This document shows positions 11,641-23,708 of a stretch of 64,000 nt of DNA, in pieces. The stretch comes from Gymnogyps californianus (lineage: Eukaryota > Chordata > Aves > Accipitriformes > Cathartidae). The notes below the pieces were generated by a model. The model was not told the DNA's origin. It was given only the letters and a program-made list of their open reading frames with translations, and ran no database searches. Numbering within the stretch: the first letter of the stretch is position 1; each line of letters starts with the position of its first letter. Both the position numbers and the translations under genes were made by a program. The stretch covers positions 28,799,001 to 28,863,000 of the forward strand of contig NC_059478.1 of NCBI RefSeq assembly GCF_018139145.2, read 5' to 3'.

Positions 11641-13439
11641 ACAATATTATGTATATAAAATTAAATTCTAGCAAATCTATCTGACAGACAATAAACCCAG
11701 AAAGTATACATTTCCAATAATGGGTATTTGCAATTCACAATTATTTTATCTGGGTATGTATCCAAAACGAGAAGAAAACACAAGTGAAGATTTTGTAGGG
11801 AAGTGTTGATAGCAGAGGTAACATGATGAAAAGAATAAAAATAAAATTGCTTCCAGTAACCTGGCAGCAAAAACTAAAACACGATGTCATCAATATCCAT
11901 GACATCTGTGAACAGAGTCATCACAATGCTAAAAAAAATCATATTTCATTTCCTCTGTTAAGGTAAGCCCTACGTTCTGGCACCTCTGTTTCTCGTTATA
12001 ATGTTGTCAGTAGCTGAAATTCACAGGACAAGGACTGTGTGTTACTTATGTCCTACTTAAGCCTACATTTACTCAGGGTGTGTACTATAATCTGTTACAC
12101 ACAAATGCTTCTTTAGAACATCAGTATTTTGTTAAACATGATTTTGATCCAAATCTTAGAGGCATTTTATGATTTCAGTGATGCACATGTAAAAGTGAAA
12201 CCTTACAATACAATAAATTTTAATTTAATTTTTCATACAGAGGGATTTCTTTTAATTTTAGTGTTCCTCATTTCCTTACACTCATGCTGATATTAACACC
12301 TGTACAAACTGAGTGTAAAACGCGATCAAATCACAATTCCCCGATCACATCAGCGGTGGTATTTTGCACCCACTTGGCACAGATGCAATTTATTATATGA
12401 GATTAAACACAGTGGTGAATCAGGCCTTCTGTATTTAAAACAATAGCGCACTCTCACCTACCACCATCGCCAGATCTAGGCACGGATAGAAATAATGTTT
12501 TGAGCTCATCTTAAATTCTCATGGATTCCTGTAACTATTACCAAGTAATCATGTGGCTGGAAGGCACTGTTTAGGAGCAACCCAAGAATAACGAAGTTGT
12601 TATAAATCAGGCTAGAAATGCACAGGCATGGCTGTGTCAGAAAGATGTCACAGTGCATAGCTATTATAGATCTCTTGGTTTTGAAAATATTAAATATATG
12701 CAAAATGTAATGGAAAAATATTCAAAAAGTCATGACGGTGTAACTACATAACTCTGTAAGGAAATACTGTAACCCTAAGTTTTAATGCCTCTTAAAGATT
12801 GCTAATTCGAAGGGGAAAACAAGCTGAAGACACTTCATAAAAAGGTTCCCTACGTAACATGAGCATTGTCTGTAATGTGGAAACAGTGTAAGAATAAAAT
12901 ATTAGCAAATTAATTGGACATAAATAGAATGCTCTTATGTGTTTGGTTTTAGCTGTCAGCAGCTCAGCACTCAGAGCTGATCATGGGTGTTGTTTTATTC
13001 AATCAAATAAGACCTTTTATATTATATAGTGTTCTATATTCTGTAACTAGAACTATTATAATTTGAGCTGAAGCAGTTATCTTTACTACCTTGTGAATAC
13101 AATCTGAAAGAGTTACAGAAAATGCTGATATACTTAGGATGACCTTCTTTGGTTCAGTGGTGTTACAGGCATACTTTTTTTCTTTTTTTGTTACTAGGAA
13201 GGAGAAAATTACATTGGGCTAAAATGAATACTAATGAAACTCCTTAGTTAGCTTTCTTTGTGATAAGAATAAAAAATTGGAGCTATGTTCCTCTAGAATC
13301 TCAAGCAATTTTTGTCCTTTATTCTGATAGAAAGATTACTGACAGTAGAGAAGGAGAGCAAAGTAATTTCATAAAATTTCTGCATTTTTAAGAATGCTTT
13401 TGTTGCAAAAATGTTGGTGTGCAATTTCTTCAATCTACT
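11641..13439. other. No gene seen; AT-rich
   Basis: No repeat or exon is recognised. The part 12290-12560 stands out for a small group of CpG-containing words ('aacgcgatcaaat', 'cccgatcacatcagcgg') in an otherwise CpG-poor background, which may reflect constraint or chance. The remainder is plain AT-rich DNA. Confidence 0.4.
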
Positions 13440-13960
13440 TTTAAGGCTGTAAAGAAAAAGTACCTATTTGTTCTGCACTGCAACAATGCCAGCTGCATTC
13501 AATCAACTAAAAAGCTGCAAGCCATAAACCTTCCTCCACAGCTATAGAAGAAAAAAAGGCAGGGCCATAAAAATTCATCAGGATAATGTAGAGATGAGGC
13601 GCGTTTGAATCACCATCCCTGCAATCAACCAATCACTCATCCTGTGGCATTTACAGCACATCTCATTCCCCTGTTCCTTAAGGACAATTGATTTTCCTGA
13701 TTCCATTAGCATAACGGCAAGGAAAATGACTGCAGTGCAATATTTCTGGAAACTTCCAACAAGTATGCTGTGTGCTGGAGTGTGACCATAATAATAAGCT
13801 ACCTAGCTAGCAACTGCGTGTGCTTCTGCTGCTGCTGCTATGGTATCGCATCCGAGGGAAAAGGACACAGACTAAGCAATTTTGGGTTCACGCACAGGAA
13901 AAAAAAAGTGTTTTCACAGAATATAAACCAAAAACTCACTTAAGCAAATAAACATAATTT
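13440..13960. promoter_or_regulatory. Candidate enhancer-like block
   Basis: A repeat-free block with a CCAAT word ('aaccaatcac', about 13627-13636), a CpG-containing 'gaggcgcgtttgaat' word near 13596, TAAT cores and a short pure (CTG)4 run at 13826-13837. The open frames are short. The mix of GC-containing motif clusters in an AT-rich background with no codon structure suggests a regulatory element. Function is inference; cross-species alignment is needed to support it. Confidence 0.22.
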
Positions 13961-15524
13961 CAAGGCGGGCTGATCAGTAGGCAACATCTAGCAGGCCTTG
14001 AGCATTATTGTGTTATGGTTAATAATTCCATTTTCTGAAACATTAGTAATACTTCTGCATTCCTCAATGGCTTTTATACTCCTGTTTTTTCTTAGGTTTA
14101 AAATAGAGGAAAATGAAACTTTAATACCACAGTTTTCTTATAAATATACAAGAAGAATGCATCAGTGGATTCCCCAAAGAATTTACAACCATTCACAGCA
14201 TTACACAGTCATCAGCACTAAGCAGGGGTCTCCACATTTTTCAGTTTTCTCTTTAAGTTCAATGATAATATCCACACTAGCTTAAATTATTCAAGATGAT
14301 GAAACTTTATTGGTGAACATGCACTGCCTAAATTTAAAACTGTACATTATTATCTTCCCTTGTAAATGTATTTTAAGGATGTGTTAAGCTTTTTGAAGTG
14401 TAATTCAGAGACTACTGTACCTCAAACAACATAAAATACTTTTCATCTTGTGAAGGATCCTTTAGACTTCTAAGGTCTTATCTGTTGTACATTTTTAAGT
14501 CCCTTTATAGTTTCAAACCCAGTGGGTTACGCATGTTAAATTCAATCCCTAAATTGAATTCAAAGTTGATACGAGCCTGCCTGCAGAACTAAGAAGAGTC
14601 TTCCTATTATAAGTACCAAAAGTCAATATTTTTAACCCCTCATTGACATGCTTTTTTTCTTTATTCCTAGAAATATTCCAGTATTACTTATAACAAGGAA
14701 AAAAAAGATAAACTTAATTTCAATTGCATCCTATGACATGACTATCAGCATGGCCGAGATTCTTATAAGAATTTTTACTATTGTGGTTTTTTACTGTTAT
14801 TGTTTTACATCCTATAATCTCTATTCATAAATATGGATTCTTTCTTCCAAAGCATGTTAGAAACACAAAACTGTTACAGAGAACTTAAAACTTATATACA
14901 AAAAAAGATTGTAATAAATATAAACAGAAGAAGATGGAGAGGTGTTAGCTTACAAGCCTAAAAGCGTCCCAGCACAGCAGCAGCCTCGCTGGTGGGAATG
15001 ACTGCTGACATTTTAAAGCAATGGGTGGATGGAAAGGGACAAAGTTTGGACTAGGTAACAAGATTCAGTGTGGAAATGGTAGCTGAATTTTTACTTGTAG
15101 ACGGTAACACTGAAGGATAACTTTAGTCACACGATCACATAGAAAGTACCATGACTACTTACAGGCACAAAACTACCTTGGGTATCCCAGTGGCGCACAC
15201 CACAGCCTGCAAAGTTGACCGGATGCAACAGAACAGAGTGCACAGAGGCCTCATCCTGACACCCAGCGATGTGTCAGAACCAGGAACATGAAAAAGAAAT
15301 GCAGCCCGTAAAAGCACAATTACACAGCACATCATTGCAACATCTCACTGTGAAAGCCAAGTGGTTCACCAGGATCAGACAACAAGCACCTGATAGCTCC
15401 ACCTCATGCCTTGGTAGGACTGAACTCATAGCAATGAGACATACCTAATAGTGATTCCCCTGTAAATCACCATCAGTATAAAGTGGCCAACAGAAATGCT
15501 GCCTTCTGCACAAGAGCACCCCAT
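13961..15524. other. No gene seen
   Basis: AT-rich DNA, richer in G+C after 15150. A small hairpin-capable inverted repeat occurs near 14538-14562 ('aattcaat' opposed to 'attgaatt'). Open frames of 60-95 codons here have no domain character. Confidence 0.4.
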
Positions 15525-15571
15525 TATCCAAGTGCCAGGTGGGGTGCCCCTATTCAAGTGCCCTAGGGGGT
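15525..15571. repeat. Imperfect tandem duplication, 26-bp period
   Basis: Two copies of a unit of the form 'tatccaagtgccaggtgggg' and 'tattcaagtgccctaggggg' lie 26 bp apart. They share about 17 of 21 positions. This looks like a local slippage duplication. It makes the two overlapping open frames here (15496-15684 and 15539-15751) less credible as genes. Confidence 0.55.
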
Positions 15572-16349
15572 ATGTCATGGACCCTCAGCGAACAAGTCTG
15601 GGACAAACAGGAAAGGGACCTGGCAGAGCCCATGTCTCAGGACTGGACCCTTGTCCCTGTGATACTGACGACAGTTGCTTCTGAACAGAGTGAAATCTTG
15701 TGCTCTACTTCAGTCCCTGCCCAAAACTTCAGCAAAACCAATGTGGGCTAACAAGTCTGCCCTTGAAGCTCACCATGCTGCACCCGGTGTTTCCTACTTG
15801 ACTGGTTTCCACCCTCTGATTAATAGCACAGGGAAAGCAAGCACAATTTTGGATATGCTTGAAACAATTAGCTTTCAAGAAAGACTTTTTTCATCAATTC
15901 TGTCTATCTTACAAAGTTAGAAATTCCCTTGATAGACTGTCCACGTCACTATGCTAAATAATAGCAACTATTCTTAATTAAAAATGATCACTGGGTGTAG
16001 CTTTCCATCTTCATGCAGTCTACAAAGAACCACAGTATGGGGATCACAATGAGAGAAAGGAATAAGCCCAAATCTCTTTGAGTGTCTGGCCTCCTACAGA
16101 CCCTGATGCTCTTTTCTTATACACGTATCATAAAAAGCCAGTGTCTCCAAAAACCAAGGGTTTGTTTTCATTGCTTACAGTGTGTCATTTTGTCCACTCA
16201 GATTAGCCCATTTTGGCGCTGGGTGTAGGGGTTTAATTTATCTTGTTTACATCTTAGCCTAATGTTTTACATATTGCTTTAAATCTGTCAGGAACCAAAG
16301 CATTTTGCAAGCTGAATGCAAATGTCAAATAACCTTTTCAACAGAAGTA
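15572..16349. other. No gene seen
   Basis: No repeat or exon recognised. Open frames in 15675-15920 lack family resemblance and splice-site support. Ends at the MIR-type SINE that begins near 16350. Confidence 0.4.
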
Positions 16350-16575
16350 AAATGGTCTAAGAGACAGGTCATGGGCTCCTATTCCCAGCAGCTCTGAGTT
16401 CACATCCCTGGCTGACACTTACTTAATGTACAGATTTAGGCAAATTACCCAGCTTCTGTCTGCCTCAATTTTCTCATGTATGTAACGAGGATACCATTGC
16501 TTTTCAGAAGCCTTATCAATGATTAGTTGATATTTGGGCAGCATGTGACACCATGCTCGGTCTCTATAAGAGATT
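16350..16575 (+). mobile_element. MIR-type SINE, nearly full length
   Basis: The order of words follows the MIR consensus in sense orientation: a tRNA-like head ('ggtctaagagacagg', 'gagttcacatccc'), then 'cttactta', 'ggcaaattac', 'tctgcctcaattttctcatg' and 'gtaacgaggatacc', and finally a 3' part resembling sauropsid MIR-like copies ('gattagttgatatttgggcagc', 'ctctataag'). It is strongly diverged and has no visible target-site duplication, as expected of an ancient insertion. MIR was mobilised by L2-type LINE machinery, a remnant of which lies near 52 kb. Confidence 0.75.
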
Positions 16576-18651
16576 GTCTGGGGCAGGAGGAGAGAGTCCA
16601 TCCGCTCAGTTTCTTTGACATGCACTTCTGAAAAACAATGTATTAAATAACTGCTGAGCACATATTTGTCACCACTGAAACAGCCATTGCAGAGTCTGCT
16701 TAACAGAGAACAGCAAAATACCTACTTGATATAAAAAGAAAATGAAAAACATGGGATCTGAATCTCTGTCACACACTGCCAATTTACCCCACAAAAATAT
16801 CCCAAGCTCACTGGCATCAGTACCACGCAATACTCCCAGTGACCATCAGTACCGGCCTTCCCTGGGCAGGCTCTGCAGTTACAGCGACAGTGGGGGCAAC
16901 CCCACAGCCAGGATAACGAGCAGTCATCCACTACAGGAGGCCTGTCAGGGGGCATGGAATTAGCACAGCACCTTTACATGCGCTCCTCCCCTAAAGCAGA
17001 TTCAGCCTGGTAAAGAGGATAAGGAGGTTCATGGTCTCTAGCTGCAAAGGGCTGTTCGCAGCCTGCATAATTTAGAGCAGCCTGGACAGATGTTACACAG
17101 GAGTCAACACCATGCTATCCCTAGAGTGGGGCAGAGCACCACGAAAGCAGCTTAAAGCCATCCTTTCAACATCCTCTTGATTTGTGATGTGCACTTGTTG
17201 ATCAGCACTCAGGATCAGGGCCACAAGCACAAGGCAGATTCACTGATTTAAAATTTAGACATCACAAACACAAATTTTATTCAAAATAGAAGCAGGCCAA
17301 CATAAAGAGGAAAGAGTATTTTGTGGGGTTTTATAGTTGGTCAGGAACTCAGCTTTACAGCTCTTCTGAAAAACAGCATTATCAGCAAAGGCACCCTACA
17401 GTGTGAGGGCATCAGCTCTAAACTAACTCAGAGGGAAATGCAAATCTATTAAGTCAACACCAGTTGTCTCTGACCTATTTAGTCCTTATCTGCCCACAAG
17501 CTTATTCTGATTTACTTAAAGCAGTTTATCTAGGATGAGCTAAGCCCCTGTTACTAATTGGCAAGCACCTTGTTTCACGTTGGCCTAAATGTCTTAAACT
17601 CAGCTAAAAAAGTCTAGTTTAGAAAGAGCAAAGTGTCTACACAGCTATCCACATTGCTTTAAGTAAGGTCTTTTTAAATTGAATCTTAAATTAATCTACA
17701 TTAATTGAATCCTTTTAATTAAGGTGCACGCTTCAGCCAAAGATACTGTCTATTTGTGTGCTGACCAAAGACCTGGTTAACCGGCATGATCCAAAGAAAA
17801 TTCATTGGGCAAAAGACACCTCATATCCCAAATGTTTCTTTTCTGTTTTGCTTCCAGGCATCAGAACCATAAAGCCTCCAGGTCCACTGAAGTGTGCTGA
17901 ACCTTGATCCTAGAAGTGCTGTCACACAGACTGAAAATGAGGTACATGAGAGCATGAATAATATATATCACATTGCACTACATAGCTCCGTGGCATGCAA
18001 ATGTCAAGAACTGGATCGTCAGCACAATATTCAGTCCAGTTCACAGACTGAATATAGTATTAGGTGCTGTTGTTTATTTTTTTAATTCGATATCAAAAAT
18101 GTCCCTCAGGCAAACTAACAGTCAAGGTCAAAATAGTAGGAAATACCTACTACCTTCAGGAGCCAAACCAGGGTCAGTCCCAGCTGGGCCAAGGAATCCT
18201 GGCTCCAGTATAAAGCCATCTGTCTCACCAAGACCGATGTTACACAGGCAAGTAGCTTTACTTCTTTCTTTCTGACTCCTTACTCATGTTTCCCAAAGGT
18301 GCTGCTAACAGCTCCACAAACTTCTGCATTGGCTATTCTGCTACCTACCAGCCACTCCTAGATCCTTTCAAATCCCTCAGCAGCTGCACTCCTGCCCACA
18401 TGAGGGCTCAGGGGGGGGAAATAAACAGCAGAGCAGAAATTTTCAGGAAAAAAATGTGGGAGAGGGGGCAGGAGAGGTTCCACATTTTTACTGTTGCTTG
18501 TTTCTCTGATCTGATTTCTTCTGACTCCTGGCATGTCTTGTTCCTCATCCCAGCTCTCCCTGTAACCATTACTTATTCCTTGCTCACATGAGTACTCCCA
18601 GCTTACAGGAAAAACTGACTTTAGGGGCAAACAATATTAAGCCCCACACCA
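16576..18651. other. No gene seen; possible DNA-transposon scrap near 17600-17760
   Basis: No exon is supported. A stretch around 17630-17740 ('gtgtctacacagc ... ttaaattaatctacatt ... ttaattaaggtgcac') has the texture of old non-autonomous DNA elements in sauropsids, but I could not define its ends. Octamer words (ATGCAAAT) occur at 17438 and 17995. A short run of G (8 bases) sits near 18411-18418. Confidence 0.35.
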
Positions 18652-18750
18652 TGAGAGGTCCCAAATTACATAGCTACACAAGCCACAACATGATAGAGGA
18701 AGGACCCACATCTTAGCCCTTGACGCCTACAACTTTAATGCTACCTCTGG
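18652..18750 (-). mobile_element. MIR-type SINE remnant
   Basis: Read on the plus strand the piece matches an antisense MIR head: 'gaggtcccaaattacatagc' (for 'gcccaaggtcacacagc'), 'gaggaaggacccacatctt' (for 'gagatgggacccacatct') and 'actttaatgctacc' (for 'gctctaaccactacc'). It covers roughly the tRNA-related half. Divergence is high but the order of the blocks is right. Confidence 0.55.
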
Positions 18751-21639
18751 TTGCAAGAAAAGGCCTTTTCTCTTTCTTTGTCACTTACAGTGTTGATCTG
18801 GAGCTCCAGCATCTACCACCTCCTTTCAGCTGTAGAACCAGATTGCACATTCAGGAACAAATTCTGCCTGCTCCCCTGTGAGCACCAAGGGAATGCAGAA
18901 AGAAAAGCCAGTGGGGGTCCCTTGTACATATGGGACATGATTTGCAAAGGAGCAGGGCAAACTCAGCAGTCTCCAACCCTCCATCACATGCCATATACGA
19001 CAGCAGAGCTTGTAAGGTCAGTGTAGAAAGAGGGGACCAGGAGAGACACATTGTTGAGGTGACCAGGAGTCCATCACCTTCTGCCTTGACTTAGGCAAAA
19101 CTTCATTTAGAAGAAGGTGTCTATCCCTGGAGAACAGACACATTCTTCAAGAAAAGGCCTCCTGTTTTCCATTTGTAATGTGCATTGTAACAGCTTTAAA
19201 TTGCTCTGCACATTAGTCAGGTGCATAATTAATAAATAATAATAATAACTTGATACCAGTTCCATCTGGCATCCGCTGGAGAGCTTAGCCCTCAGTGTGG
19301 TTTGGTAATGCTCTCAGCACTTACCAGTCAGACACCATCAGGCCACTCTAGAGCTGGTGGAAAGAGACAGTCTGGGCAGCACAGGGGAGGGGTTTGTTGC
19401 TCAGAAGTCTGCTAGATTTATTTAGTATCATATAAAAGCCCTTAGAAAAAAAACTTCTTCCTTTCTCTTAACTGCCTGCCAAGAAATTACTTGGGGGAAT
19501 GGGGAAAATGCTCTTTAAAAGGCTATTAAATGTTATTGTTAAAAGAAAAAGGTGCCCATAATGTAATGCCTTCCCCAGAGCAGTTCTCTCCTCTCACCAG
19601 AACAGCATCTCAGCTTTCTGTTTGTTTTGCACTACCAAACTGAAGTTGACACTGTGGCTCCTGATGAATTGGTGCTTGATGTCATTGCCAATGCTAATAG
19701 TTCTCCAGAAGGAGACTATTTGGTTTTATAACTGAGGGACCAGCTACATCAGGCACTCATAAAACAAAAAAGATTAACCCTTTCATTATCTCAGAGGAAG
19801 ACAACTCCATTTTTCCTTCAAGTATTTGGGTGAGAAACTTGGTTAAATAACACCAAGCTCCTGTTCATTTATTACTGCATGTACAAGGAGAGTGATCGCA
19901 TTACCTCTAGGCAAGGGCTGACCCTGTGAAGACAGAAGTTTGCAAGAATGGTTCTTTATACTGTTCAGGGCTGCCCAAGGTCATAAGCATTACAGGCTAC
20001 TACAGACCAAAACTTCAAAGCAAGCTTCCAGTATTATTTTTAATCATTGCCTCCCTCCATCATCATGTCTGGGGAAATCTGAGTCTCATCTGAGGCTTGT
20101 ATTCCTGGCTAAATCTATTGAGTAAGCTATATACCAGGGAGATTATTCAAACTACTATGAGCACTGCTAGGCTCACCAGTAAGAGGGCAAGCCTGGAATT
20201 TGTAACATTTGGCAGTTTTCGGCACCTGATATGTATGTGCGCTAGCATGCAAATAGTACATATATACCTACACAAAGGCTAGAAAGGTTTTTTCCCTCCT
20301 AGTCCCAGAACTCAGTGCCCATCCTACAGCAACTGGTGAGCTGGCACCAGCTCCAACACTTGACTCAGATTGGATCTGAATTTATTACATTGGTTTTAAG
20401 CAGACCAGAAACTATAGCAAAAAAACCAGAAGGCCCTAATTTCATGTCCTTGGCATTGATTTGACAACAGGCAGATCTTTTCCAGCACTGGTGTTGCTGT
20501 CTTACTGACAGAAAAGTAAGAAGGAACTGATTTTTCAATTATTTGATTTCAAAAGCCTAGTACTGTTTAAGTCCGCACTTGCGGTACATACAGCCCCCGG
20601 GTGACATCACAGCTTTGAGGTTCAGTGTTGAACGTGAAGTTATTACAGTGGGTGGGGAAGAGGGAAGCAGTCATTTTAAAAATCAGACTGACAGCCAGCA
20701 CTCTGAATGGCACTTACCAGCAGCTGTCCTGGCTTTGAACTGTAACAGTTTTATTTTAAAAAGTTAGAACAGGAGTATAAACTCCCCATCCCACTTTAAG
20801 CTTTTTTAATAAAAATTCAAAGTGAAGAGTTGTCATAGCCCTGAGTAAAAGCGATCGAAAGAGCTACAGTTGGCTACAAGTCTGGAGAAAGGAAATTTTC
20901 TTGTTAAATTTCCAGCAGCAGTGGGAAGAAAATGAGAAAAAGGGAAGGGAAAAAAACAGAAAACCTGGAGTGAGCAAAGGGTCAAGAAGAAAAAGAGAGG
21001 GACTATTTCAGTTTGTTGTTGTTAGAGGACATACATAGTTACCAGCACATTGAGCGCCACTTGTATATACAGTAATACTGCTAACATCAGTACGTTCAAG
21101 TGAGCAAATTCGGGCAGCCCTTGTACCCTCCAAGGGTGTAAACGGATTGTCCCAATTCCAGTGCCACGAGAAAACCACAGAGATACTCTCTGTCAACATT
21201 GCCACTGGGATGCCAGCGGAAGGAAGAAATTCCAGCCTGATCTCAGAAATCAGTCTTGCTTTTTCCTTTCCCACAGTGGCTTGTACAACACAGAGCAGTG
21301 TCAGTGATCTGTGCTGTGCACTGCAGATGCCTGTAGGACTGGATGGAATTACCTATTCTGGGAGTGATGATGTGGGGATGTGGTGTTTGAATGGGTATAA
21401 CATCTTCACTGTGAAATACTGTATGTTAAAAAAAGAGAAATAATGAAACCCTAGGGTTATCCCTTTAACAACTCTTATTTTTTATTTGAAAAACTTAATC
21501 GGGAATTTTTATTACTCCCAAATAGTGTTTTAAAATAAAAACCAATCCCTTCCAAGCTGCCTTGGGCATACACTGCTGAAACTTGCAGATGGAAGGCATT
21601 CTTGCAGACAGTGCTTCCTAATACTGCCAGGAGTTGGAG
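18751..21639. other. No gene seen
   Basis: A short (AAT)n run lies at about 19227-19248. An octamer word occurs at 20247-20254. Near 20792-20823 the ends 'cactttaa' and 'ttcaaagtg' form a weak inverted repeat around an AT-rich centre. Open frames of 60-100 codons overlap on both strands and show no family resemblance. Confidence 0.4.
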
Positions 21640-21860
21640 TCGGGGCAAGGAAACCTCCAGGGTAAAACAACAGGAGCAGAGGTCCTGTAGGACAAGAAGA
21701 TGATGAATTCCAAGGGAGCAAGAAGAACAAAACATCAGAGGAAGAGATTCTGGATTAAGGAAGCAGAACGGCAGCAGAGGGGAAAGTCTTATGGGAAAAC
21801 AGAATAGCAAGAGAGGTGAGGCATAGCAGAGGAAAGCGCAGAGTGGCAGAGCCATAGGGC
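21640..21860 (+). repeat. Purine-rich (A/G) strand, about 220 bp
   Basis: The plus strand is dominated by A and G with words such as 'aagaagatgatg', 'gagcaagaagaac' and 'agcagaggggaaag'. The bias explains the long minus-strand frame at 21475-21855, whose translation is rich in Leu, Phe, Cys and Ser, as any pyrimidine-rich strand would be. It is not a pure microsatellite. No protein is supported. Confidence 0.5.
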
Positions 21861-23678
21861 CAAATCTGTAGATAGCTCTTGAAATGCTAGAACCAAAATT
21901 GCAGTAAAAGGAGAATAATATAAATGCAGTGAATCTGAGGGAAGGTTATATCTAATAAGTTACAGTATGAAGTTTACAATCAGGAAAGATTTCTAAGACA
22001 GGCTTTTCCATATGTCAGAGCTGCAGTACCATCACAAACTACTTGAGATTCACTCTTGGTTTCGAGAATCACAGTCTACTGTGTCTAGGTATCCTTCAGT
22101 CTCTATGTATAATATTCACCAGGTTCTTGTACTATGCCCACCACTGGCATCTGGGCCACCACAAGTCAGAACTACATTGAGCAGCTACTCCTGGATCAGA
22201 GCAGCAAAAGTTCCTATTTCACTCCCTATTTTCACCTACCCAGTTTTCTCAAACTTTCCTCTTTTGAGCTGTTGTTTTCTAAATATTGTCTCTACATAAA
22301 GGTCACTGGTTTTGGAAGCTTCAGCAGAAATGATTCAAGCTCTTCTAAGAAAAGGCAGAGAAAAATGTATATATGTATCTATAAGAAGAAAAAAAATCCA
22401 GCCTTTAGGTTTTTTTAAACAGATGTGGAACCATACTAATCACCAAAGAAAGATGAATTCTGAACTGAAAATTAATTTCGCTAGGGAAAAGTGTCTTTAA
22501 GTATTCAGGCCAACACTGGCTTTGATTTGACCAAGTTATAAGCCTATTATACTATAAAGCTTGTTTAGTCTGACTCTTTACTAACCCGTTAAAACTAGGT
22601 ATTAAGGTAGAATCCATTTTACCACAAATGACTAACTTAAGATAGCAGCCAAAGAGTGACATACGTCACCATCCTGAAACAGCTCTAAATTAGCTCACAT
22701 GAATATTGCTGACAGTGAAGCCTCGGCAGCACAGGGTGCAGTAGAGGCCTGACAATCCGCTTGACTCCTTGGACAGGTTTCACAAGTCATGCTAAGGTCT
22801 GCACTGCCACTGATAAATGTTGTTGTAGGCCTAAACTAACAAACTCCTGGCTGAAGATCTATAGCGACAGCACAGACATGGAGTTTGCGATTGAGCAAAA
22901 AGTACACCAGCCGCACTGGCAGGTTCACTACAGGGCAGAGTTAAGGTTATCTGTGTAGCCCAGCTCTTGAGCTTTGAGACTCTTGGTTCTGACTCTGACT
23001 TGACTTTGAGTTCAAGTCAAAGACTACATGTGCAGTGATCTTTTGACCTTGTATTTTTGTACAATGTTAAACAATGGGTTCAAAAGATAAATTCTCTGTC
23101 TCTACCATATGTATGAATATAGAAATGGTTATCTATCTAGATACAGACCTAGATACCAGGCTAAGGAAGACACCAGCACATGTACAGCAGATTATAGATA
23201 ATTGCTGTTCATTTACTGATCCTTACCCCCCACAGAACTGTGTAAGTTAATGAGCTCTGAAATATGAGTTTCAAAAAAACTTTCATTTCAGTAATATTAT
23301 ACACCCTCAGGCTCCTATTAAACTTTTTTGCAACAATAACACCATTCAAACTAACATTCATATGTGAATTACAGTGATACTGCACCACAGGAAAATGCAG
23401 AGAAAATTAAATAGAAAAGAAAGCACAGTTTTTAGTCCGCTAGTTATCTTAGCCACATTCAAATTAATAGGCAACAGTTCCTAGGGATAGGTGAATGGCT
23501 TCCAATCAAATCAGAACCTGCCTGGCCTTCTACCATATACTTGAAAGGAGCAGCTGGAAAACAGAAATATCACAGGATTTGTTTCTCAGAATTTCTGCCC
23601 TGCTCAAAATGTAGCAAGCACTAGCCTTCTTGAGTGACTTTCTCTCAGATTATTAATCTCATCACACTCCTAAAGAGA
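21861..23678. other. No gene seen
   Basis: No exon or defined repeat. At 23000-23020 there is a 21-bp inverted repeat with 7-bp arms (TTGACTT and AAGTCAA) that overlaps a second pairing (CTTTGA with TCAAAG), in a patch of repeated 'gactctgact' words. Otherwise unremarkable. Confidence 0.4.
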
Positions 23679-23708
23679 TACACACACACACTCTCACACA
23701 CACACACT
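23679..23708. repeat. (CA)n microsatellite, interrupted
   Basis: Two short CA runs ('acacacacacac' and 'cacacacacacac') are separated by 'tctc'. Total length is about 30 bp. Confidence 0.7.

Noticed and set aside
16350..16420. tRNA-like sequence
   Set aside because: It is the tRNA-derived head of a MIR-type SINE, not a functional tRNA gene.
21475..21855. 126-codon minus-strand frame rich in Leu, Phe and Cys, resembling membrane protein
   Set aside because: The hydrophobic bias is produced by the purine-rich opposite strand; no real membrane-protein family is recognised.
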